From Kribbella rubisoli (GTDB taxonomy: Bacteria; Actinomycetota; Actinomycetes; Propionibacteriales; Kribbellaceae): a DNA stretch of 64,000 nucleotides. The DNA lies in contig NZ_SHKR01000014.1 of the NCBI RefSeq assembly GCF_004217145.1, forward strand, positions 124,001-188,000, read 5' to 3'. Position numbers and translations under genes: made by a program. The stretch's first letter is position 1. Every line of letters starts with the position of its first letter. Positions 25,229 to 33,904 of the stretch are shown piece after piece. The notes beneath the pieces are model-generated. The model worked only from the letters and a program-made list of their open reading frames with translations. It was not told the origin of the DNA and ran no database searches.

Positions 25229-25234
25229 TAGGCT
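25229..25234 (+). promoter_or_regulatory. Leaderless-type -10 box of thiO
   Basis: TAGGCT lies seven bases before ATG 25242 with no ribosome-binding site between, predicting transcription from the start codon. Confidence 0.6.
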
Positions 25235-25241
25235 CTGTGCC

Positions 25242-26387
25242 ATGCCTGACGTGGTGGTGATCGGCGCCGGACTCATCGGTCTTGCGACCGCATGGCGACT
25301 GGCCGCGGACGGTGTCCAGGTGACGGTGTGCGACCCGACACCGGGCGCTCAGACCTCCAACGTCGCTGCAGGAATGCTCGCACCGGTCACCGAGGTCGAG
25401 TACGGCGAGGACGACCTGCTGGCACTCAACCTCGCGTCCGTGAACGCCTGGCCCGCCTTCGCCGAGGAACTGGAAGAGCTGACCGGCCAACCCGCCGGCC
25501 TGCACCGGACCGGCACGCTGTCGGTCGCGTACGACGTCGACGACGCAGCAGCGCTCCGCAGGCTCGCCGACTACCAGCACCGGCTCGGACTCGAGGTGGA
25601 AGAGCTGTCCGGTCGCGACGCCCGCCGTCGCGAACCACTACTCGCCACAGGCGTGTCCGGTGGCGTCTGGGTCCCGGGTGACCACTCCGTCGACAACAGG
25701 CAAGCGGTCGCCACCCTCCTGCGCGCCGTCGACCTCTCCGGCGTCCAACTCATCCGCCAACGCGTGTCTCGCGTCCTCACGTCCGGTACGACGGCTGTCG
25801 GCGTACTGCTGGAAAACGGCGACACCGTGCAGGCGGGTCACGTGATCGCTGCGACCGGACCGTGGTCGTCGCAGCTCGACGGCGTACCCGAGGAACTGCG
25901 TCCGCCGGTCCGCCCCGTCAAGGGTGAGGTACTGCGACTGCGAGTGCCCGAGGCATACCGTCCTGCGCTGCAGCACACCGTGCGGGCGACGGCGCGTGGC
26001 TTCTCCGTCTACCTGGTGCCGCGGCCTGGTGGCGAGCTCGTCGTTGGCGCGACCACCACCGAGCTCGGCTACGACACTCGCGTGCTGGCGGGCGGCGTGT
26101 TCGCACTGCTGCGCGACGCCCGGACCGTCCTGCCGATCATCGACGAGCTCGAACTGGTCGAGGCGATCGCCGGCCTCCGTCCCGCGACTCCGGACAATGC
26201 GCCGATCCTCGGACCGTCCGGTCTGGATCGGTTGCTTTGGGCAACTGGCCACTACCGGAACGGCGTGCTGCTGACGCCGGTCACCGCGCAGGTGCTGGCC
26301 GAGACCGTCCGCACCGGAACGCTGCCGGATCTCGCGAAACCCTTCCTCGCCAGCCGGTTCAGGCTCGCCAGTCGGTTCGGGCACTGA
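25242..26387 (+). CDS. thiO: Glycine oxidase ThiO
   Basis: The 381-residue FAD oxidase converts glycine to the imine used for thiazole synthesis. It opens with [18 protein letters not shown] (dinucleotide motif). The FAD-contact stretch [29 protein letters not shown], and C-terminal [17 protein letters not shown] and [13 protein letters not shown] follow. It faces thiE across a compact divergent promoter. The usual partners thiS and thiG do not follow; the next gene is a LysM protein, so they must be elsewhere or absent. Confidence 0.93.
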   Translation: MPDVVVIGAGLIGLATAWRLAADGVQVTVCDPTPGAQTSNVAAGMLAPVTEVEYGEDDLLALNLASVNAWPAFAEELEELTGQPAGLHRTGTLSVAYDVDDAAALRRLADYQHRLGLEVEELSGRDARRREPLLATGVSGGVWVPGDHSVDNRQAVATLLRAVDLSGVQLIRQRVSRVLTSGTTAVGVLLENGDTVQAGHVIAATGPWSSQLDGVPEELRPPVRPVKGEVLRLRVPEAYRPALQHTVRATARGFSVYLVPRPGGELVVGATTTELGYDTRVLAGGVFALLRDARTVLPIIDELELVEAIAGLRPATPDNAPILGPSGLDRLLWATGHYRNGVLLTPVTAQVLAETVRTGTLPDLAKPFLASRFRLASRFGH

Positions 26388-26555
26388 CTCACAGTTGCCT
26401 GCAGCAACCGGAATGCTTGTGAACGACAACAATGTAGTTCAGCCTTGAATTGTAAACATTGCATCACAGGCGTAACACGCACCCCATGGCCCCCTGTTGT
26501 CACACCTGTACCAGCGCTTACGGTCAACAGGACGTCACACGGGGAGATGGTTGCC

Positions 26556-27515
26556 ATGCACAAGGTCCTACGGGTGCTGAGCGGACTCGCCGTGCCGGTC
26601 CTGACCGCGGCCGTGATCACGGCCGGCTCACCCGGCTTCGGCGCGTACAAGGTGAAGCAGGGCGACACCCTCAGCCACATCGCCGGCCGCTACGGCACGT
26701 CGGTCATGACGCTGGTCGCGCTGAACAAGCTGCCCGGCAACGGCAACGCGATCTACGCGGGCGAGGTCCTGAAGGTCCCCGCCAAGAGGTCGCCCACGAG
26801 GACCGCTCAGCCGGCCAAGCGTTCCCAGCTCGGCCGGGTGACGTACGTCGTCAAACGCGGCGACACCGTCTCGAAGATCGCGAAGCGGTTCAAGTGCTCG
26901 CAAGCCAACCTGCTCGCCGCGAACGGGCTGCGCTCCGGCGACCGCATCTACGCCGGCAAGCCGCTGCAGGTCCCGGTGAAGCTGCACCCGAAGAAGCCGC
27001 CCAAGAAGGCACGCACCGACAACACGTTCGCCGGCCGCACGTACGCCGATCACATCGTCGCGCAGGCCAACCGCAACCGGGCGATCCTGAAGCAGCGCAA
27101 GCTGCAGACCCGGACGCAGATGCGGTCACTGATCGTGACGACCTCGAAGCGGTACGGCGTCGACCCGCAGCTCGCGCTCGCGGTGAGCTGGCAGGAGTCC
27201 GGCTGGAAGCAACGGGTCGTCTCCCCCGCCAACGCGATCGGCGCGATGCAGGTGATCCCGTCGACCGGCAAGTTCGCCTCGAGCATCGTCGGCCGCAAGC
27301 TCGACCTGCTCAAGCCGCAGGACAACGTCACCGCCGGAGTCGTGCTGCTGAGCCGGCTGACCGGCGCGGCCCGCCTCGACCTCGCGGTCGCCGGGTACTA
27401 CCAGGGCCTGGGCGGCGTGAAGAAGAACGGCGTGTATCCGGACACGAAGCTGTACGTCAAGAATGTGCTCCGGATCAAGGCTCAGCTCGAACGCGGTTGG
27501 GACCCCCTGCGGTGA
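26556..27515 (+). CDS. Secreted LysM / lytic transglycosylase protein
   Basis: The 319-residue protein has a signal segment (about 1-30) and two LysM peptidoglycan-binding repeats ([17 protein letters not shown] at about 31-77 and [17 protein letters not shown] at about 99-143). A basic linker leads to an SLT-type transglycosylase domain (about 195-310) with the catalytic Glu in SWQESGW and [10 protein letters not shown]. It should cleave glycan strands in the wall. ATG 26556 has GGGGAG nine bases upstream; ATG 26547 is too close to that site. It precedes the PASTA kinase gene by about 70 bp. Confidence 0.92.
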   Translation: MHKVLRVLSGLAVPVLTAAVITAGSPGFGAYKVKQGDTLSHIAGRYGTSVMTLVALNKLPGNGNAIYAGEVLKVPAKRSPTRTAQPAKRSQLGRVTYVVKRGDTVSKIAKRFKCSQANLLAANGLRSGDRIYAGKPLQVPVKLHPKKPPKKARTDNTFAGRTYADHIVAQANRNRAILKQRKLQTRTQMRSLIVTTSKRYGVDPQLALAVSWQESGWKQRVVSPANAIGAMQVIPSTGKFASSIVGRKLDLLKPQDNVTAGVVLLSRLTGAARLDLAVAGYYQGLGGVKKNGVYPDTKLYVKNVLRIKAQLERGWDPLR

Positions 27516-27587
27516 GCCTGAGCCAGTCACGCTGAGGCGTTATCTACACTCTCTGAGCAGAACGTTTGGAGAGGCGGCTCACCGCAA

Positions 27588-29564
27588 GTGACGGATGACG
27601 TGGACACGCAGGTCAGCGACCGCCTCGTCGGGCGAGTGCTCGACGGCCGGTACCGCGTGGACGCGCGTGTCGCGAAGGGCGGCATGGCGACCGTCTACCG
27701 GGCTCTCGACACCCGGCTGGACCGCACCGTCGCGCTCAAGGTGATGCACGACGGACTCGGTGACGACGCGCAGTTCGCCCGCCGGTTCGTGGCCGAGGCC
27801 CGGGCCGCCGCCCGCCTCTCGAACCCGAACGTGGTCGCGGTCTTCGACCAGGGTGACGACGACGGCACGCTGTTCCTGGCGATGGAGTACGTGCCGGGCC
27901 GCACGCTGCGTGACGTCATCCGCGAGCAGGCACCGCTGTCCCCCGCCCGCGCGCTCGACCTGCTCACCCCGGTCCTGTCCGCGCTGTCGGCCGCTCACGA
28001 CGCCGGCATCGTGCACCGCGACATCAAGCCCGAGAACGTGCTGATCTCCGACAAGGGCGCTGTGAAGGTCGCCGACTTCGGCCTGGCCCGTGCGGTCAGC
28101 GCAAGCGGCAACACCGCCACACAGGGTCTCCTGATGGGCACGGTGTCGTACCTGGCGCCAGAGCTGGTCACCGACGGCAGTGCGGACGCCCGCTCGGACG
28201 TCTACTCGGCCGGCATCCTCCTGTACGAGTTGCTCACCGGCAACAAGCCCCACTCCGGCGACACCCCGATCCAGGTCGCGTACGCGCACGTCCACGCCGA
28301 CGTACCCGCTCCGTCGCTCGAAGTGCCGAGCATCCCGCCGTACGTCGATGCGCTCGTGCAGCGTGCGACCGCGCGTGACCGGGACCTGCGGCCGACCGAC
28401 GCGCGGGTGTTCAGCCGACAGGTGCATCGCGTACGCAGCGCGCTCGAGGAAGGGCTGCCGGACGACCCGGAGCTGACCGGCGACCTGACTGTGCCGATCC
28501 AGCAGATCCGGCAGGACAGCGGGTACGACGACGGCTACACGCGCGGAGAGGCACCGCTCGACAGCGAACCGCTCCGCCACGACACCATCGTCGTGCCGGT
28601 GGATCGTGGTCGGCCGACCGGCGCTCCGGCCAAGCCACCGACCGGACCCCAGCAGCAGCGGCAGCAGCAGCAGCAGCAGCGCAGAAACCGCGGACCGATC
28701 GCCCTGATCGTCATCCTGGCCGCAGCGATCGCCATCGGCACAGCGGCCTGGTACTACGGCATCCACCGCTACACCTCCACGCCCAACCTGGTGAGCATGG
28801 CGCCCGCGGTCGCAGCAGCGGAGGCGGAGAAGTCCGGCCTGCGCACGAGCCTGGACAACCAGGACTACTCCGAGGACGTGCCCTTGGGATCGGTCATGCG
28901 GACCGACCCGGCGGCCGGCGATCGGATCCGGAAGAACGGTGATATCGGTCTCACCGTTTCGAAGGGCCCTGAGCGCTACCGGGTGCCGCAGCTCGTCGGT
29001 CTGCAACTGGACGCCGCTCAGCAGGCGTTGTCGCCGATCAAACTGATCACCGGGCAGATCAAAGAGCAGTACAGCGAGACCGTGCCGGAGGGCAGGGTGA
29101 TGGCGATCAGCCCGCGGTTCAACACGGTCGTCAAGCCGGGCACAGCGGTGAACTTCGCGGTCAGCAAGGGCAAACGGCCGATCACCGTGCCCGACTGGAC
29201 CGGCAAGTCCTACCACGACGCCAGCAAGGCACTCCGCAAGCTCGGCTTCACCGTCGGCCGCACCACGCAGTACGACGAGAAGGTCGCCGAGGGCAACGTG
29301 ATCAGCCAGACCCCGAACAGCGGCACGTTGTTCGCCAAGGACAAGGTCACGATGGTGGTCTCGCTCGGCCCGCCGCTGGTCGACGTACCGGACGTCAAGC
29401 GGAAGAGCACCGCGGACGCGCAGAAGATCCTCACCGACGCGGGCTTCAAGGTGACGGTGCAGAAGGCGCCGTTCAACCTGGGGCTCAACATCGTCGCCGC
29501 GCAGAACCCGAGCGCCGGAAAGAAGGCGCAGCCGGGCAGCACGGTCATCATCACAGTGCTCTAG
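27588..29564 (+). CDS. PASTA-domain Ser/Thr protein kinase
   Basis: The 658-residue membrane kinase has a Hanks-type domain (about 20-285) with the glycine loop VAKGGMATVY, Lys in VALKVM, catalytic HRDIKPENVL and DFG. A juxtamembrane linker contains a glutamine run (residues 355-364) and a single membrane helix at about 368-390. Four extracellular PASTA repeats follow from about 395 to the end (PNLVSM, YRVPQLVG, ITVPDWTG, VDVPDVKR starts). Such kinases sense muropeptides or lipid II and control wall synthesis. The upstream LysM-SLT gene fits this role. Confidence 0.96.
   Translation: MTDDVDTQVSDRLVGRVLDGRYRVDARVAKGGMATVYRALDTRLDRTVALKVMHDGLGDDAQFARRFVAEARAAARLSNPNVVAVFDQGDDDGTLFLAMEYVPGRTLRDVIREQAPLSPARALDLLTPVLSALSAAHDAGIVHRDIKPENVLISDKGAVKVADFGLARAVSASGNTATQGLLMGTVSYLAPELVTDGSADARSDVYSAGILLYELLTGNKPHSGDTPIQVAYAHVHADVPAPSLEVPSIPPYVDALVQRATARDRDLRPTDARVFSRQVHRVRSALEEGLPDDPELTGDLTVPIQQIRQDSGYDDGYTRGEAPLDSEPLRHDTIVVPVDRGRPTGAPAKPPTGPQQQRQQQQQQRRNRGPIALIVILAAAIAIGTAAWYYGIHRYTSTPNLVSMAPAVAAAEAEKSGLRTSLDNQDYSEDVPLGSVMRTDPAAGDRIRKNGDIGLTVSKGPERYRVPQLVGLQLDAAQQALSPIKLITGQIKEQYSETVPEGRVMAISPRFNTVVKPGTAVNFAVSKGKRPITVPDWTGKSYHDASKALRKLGFTVGRTTQYDEKVAEGNVISQTPNSGTLFAKDKVTMVVSLGPPLVDVPDVKRKSTADAQKILTDAGFKVTVQKAPFNLGLNIVAAQNPSAGKKAQPGSTVIITVL
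28650..28679 (+). repeat. CAG trinucleotide repeat inside the PASTA kinase gene
   Basis: Three CAG codons, one CGG and six CAG codons run in frame and encode a Gln tract with one Arg in the cytoplasmic juxtamembrane linker. Such repeats can expand or contract by slippage without breaking the frame. Confidence 0.85.
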
Positions 29565-29572
29565 CCCGTTTT

Positions 29573-29588
29573 GCCTTCTACTGAAGGC
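29573..29588 (+). terminator. Weak hairpin after the kinase gene
   Basis: GCCTTC (29573-29578) pairs with GAAGGC (29583-29588) across a 4-nt loop just after the kinase stop, followed by TTCTG. The stem is short and no long T-run follows, so termination would be partial at best. Confidence 0.4.
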
Positions 29589-29595
29589 TTCTGAT

Positions 29596-30489
29596 GTGAT
29601 GTGCGGCGTGAACCGCCCGCGTATCGCCGTACTCGCCCTGCTGGCGGTCGCGGCGGCGTGGGGGTCGACGTTCTTCCTGACCAAGGACCTGCTCACCAGG
29701 ATGGACGTCGCCGACTACCTGGCGTTGCGATTCCTGATCGCGTCGGTCGCGCTGGTGCTGATCCATCCGCCGGCCATCTCGAAGCTGAGCCGCCTGGACC
29801 GCGGGCGGGCCGTTGCCCTGGGCATCACCTACGGCATCGCCCAGCTCGTGCAGACCGAAGGCCTGCGGCACACCTCGGCGAGCGTGTCCGGCTTCGTCAC
29901 CGGCATGTACGTCGTCTTCACCCCGCTGCTCGGCGCGGTCATCCTGCGGCACAAGATCGGCCGCTGGGCCTGGTTCGCCGTGATCCTCGCCACGGTCGGC
30001 CTCGGCGTACTGTCCCTGCGCGGGCTGACGCTCGGCACCGGCGAGCTGCTGACGCTGGCCTCCGCCGGGCTCTATGCGCTGCACATCATCGGGCTGGGCG
30101 CGTGGTCGACCCCGAAAAACGCGTTCGGATTGTCGGCGCTGCAGATGATCGTGATCACGTGCGTCTGCGGGATCGGCGCGCTGCCCGGCGGGTTCTCGGT
30201 GCCGAGCTCCGGGCGCGACTGGGTCGCGGTGGTCTATATGGCGCTGGTCGCCGGAGCGCTCGCGCTGATCGTGCAGACGTGGGCGCAGGCACACCTGACT
30301 CCCACGCGGGCCGCGATTGCGATGACAATGGAGCCAGTGTTCGCCTCGACGTTCGCAGTACTGTTCGGCTCCGACAGCCTCACGTGGCGGATGCTGGTGG
30401 GTGGAGCGCTGGTGGTGTCGGCGATGTACCTGGTCGAGCTGGCGCCGCGGCGTAAATTCGAGGCGGAAGTGCAGCACCTGGCTCAATAG
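29596..30489 (+). CDS. EamA/DMT-family transporter
   Basis: The 297-residue protein has ten predicted hydrophobic helices in two homologous halves, as in drug/metabolite exporters of the EamA family. The first half shows WGSTFFLTKDLL and the FVTGMYVVFTPLLGAV pair, and the second half shows TPTRAAIAMTMEPVFASTFAVLFGSD, quoted in part. It probably exports a small metabolite; the substrate is unknown. It follows the kinase by about 30 bp and precedes the GH15-like gene by nine bases, possibly co-transcribed with the latter. Confidence 0.9.
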   Translation: MMCGVNRPRIAVLALLAVAAAWGSTFFLTKDLLTRMDVADYLALRFLIASVALVLIHPPAISKLSRLDRGRAVALGITYGIAQLVQTEGLRHTSASVSGFVTGMYVVFTPLLGAVILRHKIGRWAWFAVILATVGLGVLSLRGLTLGTGELLTLASAGLYALHIIGLGAWSTPKNAFGLSALQMIVITCVCGIGALPGGFSVPSSGRDWVAVVYMALVAGALALIVQTWAQAHLTPTRAAIAMTMEPVFASTFAVLFGSDSLTWRMLVGGALVVSAMYLVELAPRRKFEAEVQHLAQ

Positions 30490-30498
30490 GAGGGGACT

Positions 30499-31701
30499 AT
30501 GCGGGGAGGCAGCCGGCACCGCTGGTTCCCGTACGCCGTCATTGCCCTTCTGCTCGCGATCCTTGCCGCCGGGACGACCAGCAACCTGATCCGCAACCCG
30601 CAGCCCCGCCTCGTCTCGGACGGCATCCCCGGCCGTACGGCCACGCACGCCGACTCCGCCCTCGTCAGCGGCAAGTACGACGACCTGGTGCAGCACGCAC
30701 TGGCCGACCTGGACGGTCTCACGCTCCCGAACGGCGCCACGCTGGCCGGCTGGAACGGCCCGTGGCGGTATGTCTGGCCGCGGGACGCGTCGTTCGTCGC
30801 CGTCGCCCGGTGCGCGATCGGCCAGTACGACGAGGCGCTCGACGTACTGGCGTTTCTGAATCGCGTCCGGCCGTCGACGGGACGGTGGGAGGCGCGGTAC
30901 ACCGAGACCGGCGGGCGGGTTGACGACGGTCGCGCGTCGCAGCTGGACGGGTCCGGGTGGGTGCTGTGGGCGACCTGGTTCTGCCGGGCGGGCGACAGGT
31001 ACTGGGAGATGGTCCGCGAGTCGGCCGACCAGATCGTCACCGAGCTCGCGCCGGACGGATTGCCCGCACCGTCGTCGGACTACTGGGAGCGGCGTGAGAC
31101 GGAGCTGACTCTCGGCACGGTCGCGCCGCTCCTGACCGGGCTGCGGTCGGCGGTCCGGATCGCCACCGACCAGCACCAGCCGGCTGAGGCGACCCGCTGG
31201 CAAGCCGCGCTCGAAACGTTGTCGGCAGCAACCGATCGGGTCTTCGGACCGGACTATCCACGCACTCCGGCGGCAGCGACGAGCTTCGTCGAGCCGGGGG
31301 TCGAACCGGTCAGCATCGGCGGTGGCGCGGACGCGATCGTAACGGTCCTCGGTCCGCCGTTCGCCCCGGCCCGTGCCGTCGTCTCGACCGCGATCGACCG
31401 CGCGCACGCCGTACTCACGCAGCCCAACGGTGGTGTGACTCCCGGCGAATCCTGGCGCGCCGACGGAGTGTCTTGGACCCCTCAGACCGCATTGTTCGCG
31501 CTGAGCGCTGCAGCGCGCGGGGATCAGGCCACGGCGAACACCCTGCTGTCATGGCTCGATCAGCATCGGACCAGCACCGGTGCCTTGCCGGAAAAGGTGA
31601 ACCGGGATCTGGAGCCGGCCGGCGAGGCGCCGCTCGCGTGGACCGCGGCGCTCGTCGTCCTCGCCGACACGGCTCTGCAGAATCCTTTGCCCACGCCTTA
31701 A
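30499..31701 (+). CDS. GH15-like (glucoamylase-fold) exported protein
   Basis: The 400-residue protein has an N-terminal membrane anchor or signal (about 8-28). An alpha-toroid domain follows, resembling glucoamylase/GH15, with PWRYVWPRDASFVAVA near residue 90, LDGSGWVLWATW near 150 and GESWRADGVSWTPQTALF near 325. It is shorter than classical GH15 enzymes. A carbohydrate-active role at the cell surface is likely, but the substrate is unknown. AGGAGGGG precedes the ATG. It is convergent with the GH172 gene. Confidence 0.78.
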   Translation: MRGGSRHRWFPYAVIALLLAILAAGTTSNLIRNPQPRLVSDGIPGRTATHADSALVSGKYDDLVQHALADLDGLTLPNGATLAGWNGPWRYVWPRDASFVAVARCAIGQYDEALDVLAFLNRVRPSTGRWEARYTETGGRVDDGRASQLDGSGWVLWATWFCRAGDRYWEMVRESADQIVTELAPDGLPAPSSDYWERRETELTLGTVAPLLTGLRSAVRIATDQHQPAEATRWQAALETLSAATDRVFGPDYPRTPAAATSFVEPGVEPVSIGGGADAIVTVLGPPFAPARAVVSTAIDRAHAVLTQPNGGVTPGESWRADGVSWTPQTALFALSAAARGDQATANTLLSWLDQHRTSTGALPEKVNRDLEPAGEAPLAWTAALVVLADTALQNPLPTP

Positions 31702-31743
31702 TCCATCGCGGTGGCCTCGACGGTGGATCGAGACCCAGGCGGG

Positions 31744-32814
31744 TTAGCAGATCTCCATGACGTCGTGGGTCGGGGCGTCCGGCCGCTCCGTACTCGTCCT
31801 GCCGGAGTAGAAGAAGGCGGTCGATGCGATGTCGTCCTGGAGCGGCAAGTAGCGGCCGCCGGAGCGCCAGCCGAGAGCCTGTACGTCGACGCGCAGCTTC
31901 TCCTTGAAGCGGATCGGGTCTGGCAGATGGAAGCGGTACATGCCGAAGCGTTGCTGGCTCTGGTACTGCCCGTCCGGGCGGATCACCTGCGGCATACCGA
32001 GGTACGGCGTACTGAACTCGGTGTAGCCGCCCAGGTGAGGTACATCGAAGTTCCACGCGCCGCCGAAGTAGTCCTCGGTACCAGTGCCGCAGATGGTCGG
32101 GAACTCGTCGTCACCGTCCAGGTAGAACTTCACCTCACCCTCACCCCACCACCCGGTGCTGTTGACGCCCCAGGCCAGGTAGGTGCCGACGTAGTGCCCC
32201 GGCCCCTCCACACCGTCCAGCAGGGTGTGAACAGTCTTCGACTCGAGCGGATTGCTCCGCCGCCACTGCGCATGCAGGTACGCCGACTTGTCGGGCACAG
32301 CGCCGAGCCAGTAGTCCACCTGGAAATACACGACCACCTTCTCGTCGTGCGTGTTCTCCAGCGTGAACGTGGCGTGCTCCTTGAACGGCATCTCCCAGTA
32401 GCAGTTGAAACCGCCGTTCGGGTTCACCGCGACGGGCAGCGAGCTGACCTGCGCGAACTTGCCCCAGCCGGAGCAGAAGAAGTCGCCGACCGGAGTCTCG
32501 ATCGCCGGCGCGGTGTCGCCGTCCCAGTAGCCGCGCAGCACCAGCCGGCGCCAGTGGTCGACGTGCGTGGTCAGCCAGATGTGGGTGACGCAGCCGGAGC
32601 CGGCGATATCCGCCAGCGTCGCGGTCTCCCCCGGCCCGATCTCGATCGACGGCGAGACCTTCCACCCCTGACCGAGATCGCGGGCCGCATGCGCCCCGGT
32701 CCCCTCTGTCCGCCGCCCACCCTGACCGGGCTCGCCGGTCGGGTTCTCCGCACTGATGGACCGCGACTCGACATCGGCGAGCGCACTGATACCGGTGAGA
32801 TTCCCAAGAGTCAT
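31744..32814 (-). CDS. DUF2961 / GH172-family glycoside hydrolase
   Basis: The 356-residue protein matches DUF2961, now glycoside hydrolase family 172, known for cleaving or rearranging fructofuranose and arabinofuranose disaccharide linkages. The conserved core is visible in GSGCVTHIWLT, LRGYWDGD, GGFNCYWEMPF, the ICGTGTEDYFGGAWNF motif whose Glu is a proposed catalytic residue, and QRFGMYRFHLPDPI. There is no signal peptide, so it acts in the cytoplasm, presumably after import. No transporter genes lie beside it. Confidence 0.88.
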   Translation of the reverse strand: MTLGNLTGISALADVESRSISAENPTGEPGQGGRRTEGTGAHAARDLGQGWKVSPSIEIGPGETATLADIAGSGCVTHIWLTTHVDHWRRLVLRGYWDGDTAPAIETPVGDFFCSGWGKFAQVSSLPVAVNPNGGFNCYWEMPFKEHATFTLENTHDEKVVVYFQVDYWLGAVPDKSAYLHAQWRRSNPLESKTVHTLLDGVEGPGHYVGTYLAWGVNSTGWWGEGEVKFYLDGDDEFPTICGTGTEDYFGGAWNFDVPHLGGYTEFSTPYLGMPQVIRPDGQYQSQQRFGMYRFHLPDPIRFKEKLRVDVQALGWRSGGRYLPLQDDIASTAFFYSGRTSTERPDAPTHDVMEIC

Positions 32815-32982
32815 ACCCGCGACCCTAGCGGTGATCGGGCGTATGGGAAATCGATTGCTCGCAACCTGGACTCAGCAGATCGGACCTTAGCGTCGTTTGT
32901 ACTGACCGCCTCACCGAACGACCCGGCCGGGTGGTTCGACGCGGCGACGCCGATCCCCTGATGGTTTATATGCCTGCTGGGT

Positions 32983-32988
32983 TATATT
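32983..32988 (+). promoter_or_regulatory. -10 box before the SRPBCC gene fragment
   Basis: TATATT lies six bases before ATG 32995, and a similar TTTATAT occurs 18 bp upstream, in a local AT-rich patch. The spacing suggests a leaderless transcript for the now-truncated gene. Confidence 0.45.
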
Positions 32989-32994
32989 GAGGGC

Positions 32995-33162
32995 ATGGAC
33001 AGTCGGCGAGGGAGCGTGTTCGAGGCCGAGGACGGGCGGGTGGCGATCAGGTTCGTGCGGCTGTTTCCGCATCCGCCGGAGAAAGTGTGGCGGGCGATCA
33101 CGGATCCTGGGCAGTTGTCCGCCTGGTTCCCGGCCGTCGTGGAGCTGGCCCGGCGTACCTGA
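32995..33162 (+). pseudogene. Truncated SRPBCC/AHSA1-type gene
   Basis: The 55-codon reading frame encodes the first strand and helix of an AHSA1-like SRPBCC protein (FVRLFPHPPEKVWRAITDPG followed by LSAWFPA). It then stops at TGA 33160-33162, whereas family members have 140-230 residues. Nothing resembling the remaining domain follows in any frame. The break coincides with the left end of an 89-bp segment bounded by 10-bp inverted repeats. I regard it as a decayed gene. Confidence 0.7.
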
Positions 33163-33249
33163 GGACAGGACGTATATGTGTACTACACCGGCGACTCACG
33201 CCTGAAGAGCTGTCGAGGATCGGCGATCGGACCGACACCTCCTGTCCTC
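33161..33249. repeat. 89-bp segment with 10-bp terminal inverted repeats
   Basis: GAGGACAGGA (33161-33170) and its perfect complement TCCTGTCCTC (33240-33249) bound a short non-coding segment starting at the break in the SRPBCC gene. No target-site duplication is evident. It could be a miniature mobile element remnant or a transcription-related hairpin for the convergent gene. Confidence 0.45.
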
Positions 33250-33258
33250 CCGCGGATC

Positions 33259-33783
33259 TCAGCAGGGGCGGACCTTTGCGTCGAGGCCGGTGAACGAGAC
33301 GCAGGCCCACGGGCGGCCCTGGTCGCGCTTGGCGCGGACGATGACCGGGAACGCGTCCGCGCCGTGCACCTGCGGGGTCTTCTCGGTGGGGAAGGAGCCG
33401 ACGGCGCCGCCGTGCGCCTCGGCCGCGGTCTTCACGTTCGCGACCGTGACGCTGCTGCTGGATGCCTTCTCGGCCGCGCTCTTCGCGTCGGTCGCGACCT
33501 GCAGCGCGAACTTGATCTCCGGCGGCTTCGACCACGTCGTCTGCGACCAGGGGATGATCAGTCCAAACATCGCCAGCCCGATCGCCGTGATGATCTGCCG
33601 GAGCCGCCGGCTCTGATCAGTCAGCAGCAGCGCCGCACAGCAGATCGCGAGGAAGGCCGTAAGCCCGCGCAGGATCCAATGCCGGTCGAGCCGGCTGTCC
33701 ACCGCGAGTCCGGCCGCGACCGCGATCACCAGGCAGAGCACAGCCGCACCGAGCGCCCGCGCCCGTGGAGACAGAGATTGCAT
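33259..33783 (-). CDS. Hypothetical membrane protein
   Basis: The 174-residue protein has three hydrophobic segments (about 9-28, 36-55 and 63-80). A soluble Ala/Ser/Thr-rich C-terminal half follows, probably extracytoplasmic, with two cysteines (WACVSF and the final KVRPC). I do not recognise a family. It stands alone between the SRPBCC fragment and an oxidoreductase gene on the same strand, 121 bp downstream of the latter. Protein-like composition and a clean ATG support it as real. Confidence 0.7.
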   Translation of the reverse strand: MQSLSPRARALGAAVLCLVIAVAAGLAVDSRLDRHWILRGLTAFLAICCAALLLTDQSRRLRQIITAIGLAMFGLIIPWSQTTWSKPPEIKFALQVATDAKSAAEKASSSSVTVANVKTAAEAHGGAVGSFPTEKTPQVHGADAFPVIVRAKRDQGRPWACVSFTGLDAKVRPC

Positions 33784-33904
33784 GCCGCAGACGATAGACG
33801 CTCACGCCCGAACAGCTTCATCGGGTTTGTTGCGAGGGTTAAGAAGGCAGGCCCAGCTGCGTTTCAAGCTTGGCGGGCCAGTGCTCGTGGCTGGTCAGGG
33901 TAGG

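Noticed and set aside
25199-25241. THI-box riboswitch between thiE and thiO
   Set aside because: The gap is 43 bp, too small for the aptamer, and both genes appear leaderless.
26388-26555. ydaO-type cyclic-di-AMP riboswitch before the LysM-transglycosylase gene
   Set aside because: Such elements occur before wall-hydrolase genes in actinobacteria, but I cannot recognise the conserved core in this 168-bp region.
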